64,000 bases of DNA from Balanoglossus misakiensis. Its lineage: Eukaryota; Hemichordata. Below are positions 55,901-64,000 of this stretch, piece after piece. The stretch lies in NCBI GenBank assembly GCA_040954595.2, contig CM082578.2:7812001-7876000 (forward strand), in the 5' to 3' direction. The notes below the pieces were generated by a model that ran no database searches, was not told where the DNA came from, and saw nothing but the letters and a program-made list of their open reading frames with translations. The translations under genes and the position numbers were made by a program. Positions within the stretch are counted from its first letter, which is position 1; each line of letters begins with the position of its first letter.

Positions 55901-58900
55901 GATTAATCAATTAATTGATCAATCAATAAATTATAGAAATTGCATGTTAACCACAAACATAAGAAACAGCTGGTCGGCCTGCATGACCACATACTTTCAT
56001 AACATTACACAACATATGATTTTGTTAAGAAGTTCAATACTTACCAATAAACCGTACAGTTTTTATTTTGGACTCCAAGTTGATCTGATCTTTCTTTCTG
56101 ACCTTTTGTATGAAAGAAACATCTTATCAGTGAGCTAACAGTGCATTGTTTCATCAGTTGCTGATTTATTTGGTATAATCTGTATACTTTATAACTTAAA
56201 TGATTTTACTTACATGCCATCTGAAGTCTCCCTTCAACTTGTCGACTAGATCTCTCGCTATGTCAGGCATACAGGGAAAGAGTATGGCTACAAGGCGTCC
56301 ATAAAAGGGCAGTAAATCTAACCTGCAACATAACATGGCAATTGGCATACACAGAGTTGTTAATCTATGGGTCTACTCAATCACATTTACCGGTACACTA
56401 TTTTGAGAATGTTTGCACAACTGGTAATAATAATGCCAACTGATATGAAGAAGTTGTGCACCTGACCCTTATTACGATATAGATGACTGACCACCTCTGA
56501 TTGAAATTGGCTAGGGTACAAGTATTTCATGTACAGAAAAGTATACAAATACATGTATATGTACCCTGTAATTTCAAACTTTCCCCTAGATTGCTTTTCA
56601 CACTAAATCAATCAATTTACCTTGTTCTGGGTACCAGGAAAAGTGCTTTGACTAACTTCTTACGGTTAGATTTGGTGTTCAGGTTCATGCAAAAGTCAAC
56701 AGCAGCCTAAAACCACAAAAAGGAAACGCCAACTTAGTCAATGTTGCATATTTTTTTGCATGGTCACTTGAAGAATTTTCACATGGTTTTTGAATTACAG
56801 ATGTTACTAATCCATTATTGGGGATTATATTTGAATTGTCTATGGTGAAAAATAGTCTTGGTCAGATATATGAAACACACCGTCTTGTGGCATATACGGT
56901 TAAATTCTTAATGAATGTGTGCCCCACTACAATACAACATACCTGATCAATAAATTCCCTGTTGACACATTGTGGCAACTTTTGTAGAAATGCTTCTAAC
57001 AGAGCTTTCATACTGACGTTGCTTCCAGGCTCTTCTTCTTCAGTGTCAACTGAAATAAATTAATTATGCTTTAAATTTCAATATAATGCTAAATTCAATG
57101 CAGCAGTCTTTGAAATGCATTTCTCTTGGAAATATGAATTACAGTGAGGTCATATGAAACACCACAGCCTTTTTTGCTGATTTTCAATTTTGCTGTTGTT
57201 GCAGATCTGTATATTACATGTTTTCTACTTACCATCGAGCTCAGCAATATTTTCCAGGTCTTCCATAATCTTGTCTTCTTCCTCAATGATAGCATTGTCA
57301 GTTGTGTGTTCGGTTTCATCTTCTGTTCCTTCGTCTTCCGTTTCTGTGTCTGTTACCTCCAGCTTGCTCATTTCTAAAGACAAATAAACATATACACAAA
57401 TCTTTTATTAACAATGGTTGTTCTTTGACAGCTGTTACACCGGTACCTTGAAATGGAATTCTTGGTTTCAACCAGAAATACCAACAGACAGTATGTGACT
57501 TACACAAATGGTATTTCAGTAAGTCTTACATGCCAATACCTTGGCTGGCAAAGATGGTCTATGATACATCTCTACATATCTCTCTCACCTTCCTCTAATT
57601 GTTCCACAGTTTCTTCACTGGTTTGTTCCTCCTTCTCACTGTCTTTGAATAAAATCTGATAAAATGAAAATTAAAAAAAAAAAGAGGAAAATGAGTCCGG
57701 CACACCTGGATGGGGGGGGGGGGGGGGGGTACAAAGCATGGTTAACGTCAAATGGAACATCTGGTGGAATCAAAGAGATACATGTATACTTTACTTACCC
57801 CAGGAACAAATGCTTTCAGACTCAGCAGATTTTCATAGAAGGACTTGGTGTCTTCATCCTCCCATAGCGAAGTTTCAAAGTCAAATTCCACACCCAGATG
57901 GTAAGGGTTGAACACATCAATACCCACTCCACTTTCCAGTTTGGCACTTTCTGCAAAATCATGAAGGGAAAAAACATGTGTGGATCAGATCAATACAGTA
58001 GCTGTACTTCATTTACCCCTTATATACTGTAGCGACAAAATACTCAATGATATGAGCTCGGTGGGGAAGTTCTTAAGAAAACAGTATCAAAGGTTGCTTC
58101 TCATAGTGTAAAATTTTCAAGTTTCATCTCATTTGTCATGTGGTGTGCTTACCATCTTCAGGGAGGTCGGGCATATCTTCATCTAATAAATCCTAAAATA
58201 TAAAGAAAATCAATTGAAAACAGCATCTCTCTCATAAATTCTCTTTATAGCAATTCTACAAGGACACACACACCACTGACGCAGTTAACAAGGCTCTACT
58301 CTTAAGACCATTCAAATTAGCATACTTAAAAAGTAGCATACATGTATGTATATTGTAACCTACGAGCATACTTGCTTGTTACATCAAAGCAATGTTTGTG
58401 AGGAAATGAGTAGACAAAACAATAGCATACTTACAGAGAAAGTTGACACATTTACAAGTAGTTTTTGATATGCAGCTTGAGCCTTCTCAGCTTCATCTCT
58501 CTTGTCTTGACTCAGTTCTCCTTTCATCTGATGACAAACAGAAAATTTGAGGTCAAGTGAAGCTTTTTTCTGTAGCTACATGTATACACATGTGTGCTTA
58601 TCTAGGAATGCTGCCCAAGTTGACATTCAAATTTTACATTTCTTGCATAAAAACAAAAAAATAATTCTTTAAATGTCACTCAGTCCCCTGCAGTAGCAGC
58701 ACTTATTAGAGGTACAAGTAGTAGAAGCAACACAAACTGCAAGCTTATAAACTGACATCTTTCTGGCTAATCAAAAGTAAAAGCGATCACAGCAATTACC
58801 TGAAGTGTTTTTCTGTTGTGTCTTTCTAGTGACTGTAACCGTTTATGTTCTTGCAACAGATGCTTGCTGAGTGAACTATAGTAATCTCGCAGCATATTCT

Positions 58901-61900
58901 GACAGGACTTCTGTACCTCGGCTGAGAAGATTTCACTCTTTGGAAGAGAGATGTTGAACTTTTCCGCCAACAGCCTATAAAAAAAAAAGGAAATCAGATA
59001 TTGCTTAGCATTCATTTCTTCATGAAAATGTCAATACGACAGACTTTGCATGTACTCAGAACTGTATTATTGTTCATCTAGACTATCTACAACCATTGCT
59101 GCATTTCTGGTTATTCACATTGGCAGCAACAGGAGGGAGTGATCTCATGTAACTTTTTGCCATGGGTTTTCATCTATGCATATAGTAAACAGTTTGACAG
59201 CACTCATACTGTACCTGTTTTTTCTCGGAATCAAACCGGCGTAATCTTCTCCACAATGTCTTGCAAAGCTAAGTATCAAAGAAGTATTGGAATGGGTCTG
59301 CTTGTCTGCATTTGTCACCGAAGATATTTGATTCGCCAGAAGTGGCAGGCCTTCCTTGTCAGTGAATACACCATACACAACAAGCTATGGAAAGAAACAA
59401 CACAAGCATGTTAAGTTTACTAAATAAAACGGACATCACATGTGACAGGAACTCTCACTATTTTGCCAGTAATCATTTTATGTATGTGTGCAAAGGCAAA
59501 CGACCACAAGTTGTTCTGAGCGTATGCAATGCACATAGGTAGTGCACATGTAAGGTGACAAGATCATATAAGTCCTTGTAGCAATGCAATCAACTTTAAA
59601 AGGGGATATCATCACCCAAAACGTTTCTCTCCCAAAGTCTCTCTCACTGGTCCACATTACCAGTGTTGTCAGTAACAAGTACATGTACTAACAACAGACC
59701 TTACCTCTGCCAACAGGCGCAATGTGACTCTGAGCTTTCCTGTATCAGAAACCTGTGAAATAGATTGTACACAAATTGGCAGTAAGGCACAATGCACAAT
59801 TTACTATAGTGGGGCCATTCATCAATCATCACTATATTACAGCATACATATTTTTATGGTGCTTTGAGCACGAAAGGCACTGACCCCATGTGGCAAGATA
59901 TTATCACATGCATAAAACTCTTCAAAACAAGTAAAACATTATGATAACCATCACTCAGGCCACCAATGATGCCATATGCGGATTTATTTTTTCACTCGTA
60001 CCTTTTCATCTTTCTTTGGTAAAGCTTTCTGGAATGCTTGAAGAAGCTGAGGTGAAAACTCAGCATACCGCTGATGAAGAAGTGAACACATGTGAACCAC
60101 ACAACTTATGTCAGACATCTGTGAAGCAAAATAAATATCAGAGACAGTTAGCATCACTGTGTATTGTAGGCCTGTTTATAACAGTACTACAGGTGTTCAC
60201 ATTTTGCAACTGTGCTGACCAAAGATCGCAAACTACCAATTCATGCATGTATCATGAATTGTGTCAGGAATAACGATTGTGTCTGAGTCAAGTTACTGAA
60301 TATTCTACTAACCAAATGACATTTGGCTAGACGATTTACAAGTTGACAATACATCGTGTGTGTACTACATGCACATATAATGAATTATAATCTCACCTTA
60401 TATTTTGCTTCAATAAAAGCAGTTACCTGTAAGGAAATATTTATTCCTGAGTTAATGGTGTTATAGGCATACAAAACACCATAATCACATATTGGTTAGA
60501 GTTGTTTCTACAACACACCGTGATACAGTTATATTCAATTCCCAATTCCCAGGTTTTAACCACTTTCCTGCTGAGCCTAGAACATGACTACAGTATCGGG
60601 AGCAACTCACCAGCAGGTACAAGATAAAAACAAACTGAAGTTTCAATCACCAGGACTTTGTAATTGTTCAATTTTATGGACAGGCCATGGCCACGGTAAC
60701 AAAATAAACTTACTGCTTCTCCAATATATTTAGTAAGATTGAGTGAGTTGAAATCCGATGATAAAGCATCTTTTTGGTGTTCCGACATAGTCCTCTGGAA
60801 AGGAAAACAAAACTGACGTAAGTATGCAGAGGTGAAAAAGTAATTATTACATTTAGCAATCAGGTTTTACCACAGTGATCATTTGCAATTGTTGTCGATT
60901 ATATCATGAAAGGCACATATTTTAGGATTGTAGCATCAAGCTCTACACTTTTGTGACGAGTTGAGTACAATATTATTAGAACTATTAAATTCACATATTA
61001 TGAGAACCACACATTAGTACATACCAGTTTTTTGATAAATGCGGTGTTCTTCTTCAAACTTGAATCAAGTTTACTGAAGAAGGATTCCTCTGGTCGTTCA
61101 GCTGATTAAGAAAAACATGCAAAGCATGAATCACAGAGAGCTATAAAACAAATGAGAACACTGTAGGAACCTCTCAGTGATTAAAACTTTCTACCATAGA
61201 CTTTGAATTAGCAGTCATTTTTAAATACCTTCTTTAAATTGTTTTATAAAGCAGCCAAAATCTAAAGGAAATAATGATTTATTTTATGGGATTCAAACTC
61301 ATACTGATTCTCGTACCAAGAAAGAGAGCACACAAAACCACTCAGCCAAATCCCCCCAGTCAACATAATCAGTTTTTACTTACATGCAGCATTTAAGTTT
61401 TTCACCCTGAGTGATGTCTTTGTAGCAATTCTTTCTTTTGTTTCACATTCAATTTCTTTTGCTTGTTTCTGTAAGATGACAGAATCACAATATGGTCAAA
61501 CATCAGACACACAAATCCAATAACTACTGCACGTGTATATGGCATGTACCGGATTCCTCCAAATTATAACAGTAACATTTGTCTCATCTATATAAAAATA
61601 ATTTAAGTAATTTGAATAACAATAGATGCAATTGTTATGTTAAATATTTTCGATGAATGTAGTTCACTTGCCTCTTCTTCTTCTTTTTGTCTTGCAGCTG
61701 CCTCTTCTTCCTGACGTCTCTGCAAAATAAATTTGACCACAATTTTTTAATTTCAACTCTTATAAAACATCGATATTATGAACAAGTGTCAAATTATGTG
61801 AGAAATATGTTGGTATCATATGATCAAAGAAATGATTATGTGACAACTAAGGAACTCCTTATTAATACTGTACTGCCAATTTGTGACAATATATTTTGAT

Positions 61901-62966
61901 TACATTAAGTTTCTGTCAGGGAGTTCACAGCTGCTCCTCTCTTCAACAGATTTCTTACTGGTTGTCTTGAACAGAGAAGGCCATCAGCAACAGGACTTGG
62001 GCGCGTAATTAACAACACACCACAAGCATCGCTCCGATTTGCGTAAGAATATGAAATTTGAGAAATTCACCTTCTCTTCTTCTAGTCTCTTTGCTTCTTC
62101 TTCCTCTTCCTGTTTCTTTCTTTCCTCTTCAGCTTTCTTCTCTTCTTCTAACCTCTGCTGTTCTAGTTTCTCCTGCTCTTTTCGTCGGACTTCTTCCTTC
62201 AAGGCTTCTTCTTTTGCCTTAATATCTTTCTTGTCAGATTTGCTTAATTTAATTAAAGGATAGTATGTAAAAGAATTGAAGTATTTCCATTGGTTTATAA
62301 TATATCACTTTTTTAATCAAAGACATTACTTTCTTTATATACAAGTTTTCACATATTCATAAACTAGCATGTTGACCGTCCCCTATATACAATATGTACA
62401 TACCCTCTATCTCTTCCACCTTCTTTAGCAGAATCTTGTCTGTCTTTTCCACTGTACTTCCTTGATTCTTCTTTCTTCCCGTGATCACCCTTGTGACCTG
62501 CATCATACTCCCTTCCTCTTTTGAAGTCTCTGTAGTCCCTCCTGTCATTTCTCCTACCCTGCCCAGAATCCGACCTGGACTGCGAATGTCCAGAATCTGG
62601 TCTTGACTGTGAATAACCCTTATCGCCACTTCCTTTGAACTTATCTTTCTGGTCTGGTTTCCCTCTTCCCTTGTCTTTGTCATGGTTCTTGGAACTTGAC
62701 GAAGTGTCTTCTTTGGCTTTACTCTTGTCGTCTTTGATAATAGCCTTGTCTTCTTTCGTAGTCGCGCCATCTCCCTCCATTTTGGCATCTTCTCTTTTCT
62801 CTACCTGATCTTTGCTTTCTATGGTCTTCTCGTCACCTTGTCCCTTCTCGGTACTTTTCACCCCATCTTTGTCATGGACCGATTCTTTCTGCACTGCCTC
62901 AGAGACTGCTACAACCTCTGCATCATCCACCTTAGTCTTGCCATCTGCATTTTCCTCTGTACTCAT
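49918..62966 (-). CDS. UPF2: UPF2, regulator of nonsense transcripts 2 (complete, 35 coding exons)
   Basis: Scaffold of nonsense-mediated mRNA decay, linking UPF1 and UPF3. Exons in transcript order: 62966-62404, 62242-62071, 61729-61682, 61468-61384, 61261-61229, 61101-61025, 60794-60714, 60426-60397, 60118-60002, 59752-59705, 59384-59215, 58974-58800, 58527-58435, 58192-58153, 57950-57799, 57655-57589, 57373-57233, 57049-56943, 56706-56621, 56322-56214, 56102-56045, 55847-55792, 55447-55331, 55125-54898, 54788-54627, 54418-54280, 54042-53906, 53611-53425, 53191-53078, 52732-52560, 51947-51894, 51337-51242, 51012-50788, 50457-50379, 50039-49918. Sum 4341 nt, 1446 residues. MIF4G-1 starts about residue 300 (ERPEESFFSKLDSSLKKNTA), MIF4G-2 about 700, MIF4G-3 about 890 (PPMHEYIRKLLYKDL; LDPPEHLFRLRLVCTLLDTC). 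An acidic linker and the UPF1-binding C-terminus follow (RKGNKQQYRTV; MKRLTLNINERQEEEDYQ; FQHPKGVPDADLIF). The N-terminus is a long Lys/Glu/Asp-rich extension, making it longer than human UPF2 (about 1270 residues). Exons of 30, 33 and 40 bp occur. The start chosen is the first in-frame ATG; the frame continues upstream without an ATG. Confidence 0.97.
57712..57729. repeat. Homopolymer G tract in a UPF2 intron
   Basis: 18 consecutive G on the plus strand, between UPF2 exons 57589-57655 and 57799-57950. On the transcribed strand it is a C tract. Confidence 0.9.
61469..61681 (-). other. GC-AG intron of UPF2
   Basis: Read on the minus strand, the exon ends GAAGAAGAG and is followed by GCAAGT, the usual form of a GC donor. 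The acceptor at the other end is TTACAG. Using it keeps the frame between RQKEEEE and KQAKEIE. No GT donor nearby preserves the protein. Confidence 0.8.
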
Positions 62967-62990
62967 CTTCCTTCTCTTCACATTTTATAT
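62967..62990 (-). other. 5' UTR part of the first coding exon of UPF2
   Basis: An acceptor (GATTTTACAG on the minus strand) ends at 62991, 24 nt upstream of the ATG. At least one upstream untranslated exon is therefore likely, between about 63.0 and 63.8 kb. The in-frame codons upstream of the ATG contain no other ATG. Confidence 0.5.
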
Positions 62991-63789
62991 CTGTAAAATC
63001 AATAATCCAATGATCAAAATGAAAGTTAGAACATTGTATCACTTAACAATCCTGGTCATACTATACTAGGAACTGTGCATTTATACTGCAGCACACTGGA
63101 ACTTTTGTTCCTCTCAGTAAACTTGACTGACGTTCAACCTGGTGGGCCTAGAGCTCAGCCTCAGCAGGGAGCTAGTATCCTAGATTTTAGCATAGGAACC
63201 CCTTAGGATGCATGATGCGAGAAAGTTGGACTATAGTTTTGACCTTGGAAAGTGCGCACAACATACATTTGTATATCAATACGATCTGGCCTCTTCAGGC
63301 TAGGCGCTGACATGAAACTTTTGAAGTTCTTGGAAGCGTCCTCAAACTTTGAGTCAAAGTTCTCAGACTCAAGTCACGATTCTGGATCCACGGTTCACAA
63401 CTTCGTGGGTTTCGACATTGTAAACTATGACTCAAACATATGTCAGTGTCATTGCATGTTGTCAACGAGGGCTATCACTAACGATAGGTATTACGATTAA
63501 CTCTATCATGCTGGCCAAATTTGCAAAGCATGTGTGTAGTGGGTGTTTGTGTCGCTTTGTTTTGGTGCGCGACACTGCACTTGACTGATTGTAAACAACA
63601 ACCGAACAGCAGCAGAAGAAGATGAAACATATCATGCCATGGCACAGCAAAATCCGTTGGACGCTTCAACTCCTACACCAATCAAATTCAACGAAGTACT
63701 TACTTCTCTCGATTCAGTCTAAAAATTTCGACAATGTACATGGAAATCGAAATAGTTTCATATATTTCTGCCTGGCTCGCCTCCTTTAT

Positions 63790-63875
63790 CGGAAGTGCAA
63801 GTACGAAAATGGCCGTCGTAACCAACGCGCATGCCCAGCAGAGATAATTCCGCGAAGCTCACAGGTCAAAGGTCA
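63790..63875. promoter_or_regulatory. Housekeeping-type promoter cluster (ETS, YY1-like, NRF1-like, DR1)
   Basis: Visible motifs: CGGAAGTG (ETS/GABP type) 63790-63797; AAAATGGCCG (YY1-like) 63806-63815; GCGCATGC (NRF1 core) 63827-63834; AGGTCAAAGGTCA (perfect DR1 nuclear-receptor half-site repeat) 63863-63875. ETS, YY1 and NRF1 sites commonly cluster at TATA-less start sites of housekeeping genes, fitting UPF2, which reads away to the left. A divergent gene to the right is possible: a donor-like GAG|GTAGGT lies at 63929. Activity is inferred. Confidence 0.5.
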
Positions 63876-64000
63876 GATCAAAGATTGTGTGCGAAATACA
63901 AACTTTGGCGGGGAAACACTAGTCGAGGTAGGTTAGCTTATTTGGTGGGTTTACACTTCGACGGTAGCAAAATCGCACTGTTGCTCTTCATAAAACACAC

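Noticed and set aside
62967-62981. UPF2 start at a GTG 15 nt upstream of the chosen ATG
   Set aside because: Non-ATG initiation is not needed: the in-frame ATG at 62966 is close by, and the upstream codons fall in the 5' UTR of an exon with an acceptor at 62991.
63639-63722. Short plus-strand frame starting MAQQNPLDAS, as first exon of a divergent gene
   Set aside because: Good Kozak context, but it stops after 27 codons with no convincing donor, and I recognise no protein.

Overview
The window is animal nuclear DNA. It is AT-rich, with large spliced genes, mostly GT-AG introns of about 100-700 bp, and abundant microsatellites. Four protein-coding genes can be assembled exon by exon with every splice phase closing. 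Plexins and UPF2 that align readily with vertebrate proteins, together with this compact intron style, suggest an invertebrate bilaterian. The phylum cannot be fixed from the sequence.

Layout. (1) 54-15165, +: the 3' 32 exons of a plexin semaphorin receptor (copy A); its sema-domain exons lie upstream of the window. (2) 15166-19904: 3' UTR and intergenic DNA with a 50-bp tandem duplication carrying perfect palindromes, and a probable 5' UTR exon. (3) 19905-39487, +: a complete second plexin (copy B, 31 coding exons, 1825 codons). It is a tandem duplicate of A with exon lengths identical through the ectodomain. One intron holds a roughly 3.56-kb, 87/88-bp satellite inside a CATA microsatellite. 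(4) 42170-46522, +: a type I membrane protein with two CUB-like domains, LDLa, two EGF-like modules, a transmembrane segment and a tail with two PPxY motifs. (5) 49918-62966, -: the complete UPF2 nonsense-mediated-decay scaffold gene (35 coding exons, 1446 codons). (6) about 63.8 kb: a housekeeping-type promoter cluster (ETS, YY1-like, NRF1-like and DR1 sites) upstream of UPF2.

The most interesting feature is the plexin pair. The ectodomains are closely similar and partly homogenised: one roughly 1-kb block is near-identical even in its introns. From the transmembrane segment onward they differ sharply. Copy A keeps a full plexin GAP module with the Rho-GTPase-binding domain (RBD) and both arginine motifs, plus a tail with YxxM, proline-rich and PDZ-ligand motifs. 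Copy B has lost the RBD exons, has a diverged GAP with Lys-Arg in place of Arg-Arg, and ends in a tail of nine YxxL/I/V motifs, several at the 7-8-residue spacing of ITAMs. This resembles immune paired receptors, which share an ectodomain but signal differently. That reading is inference; the sequence features are directly visible.
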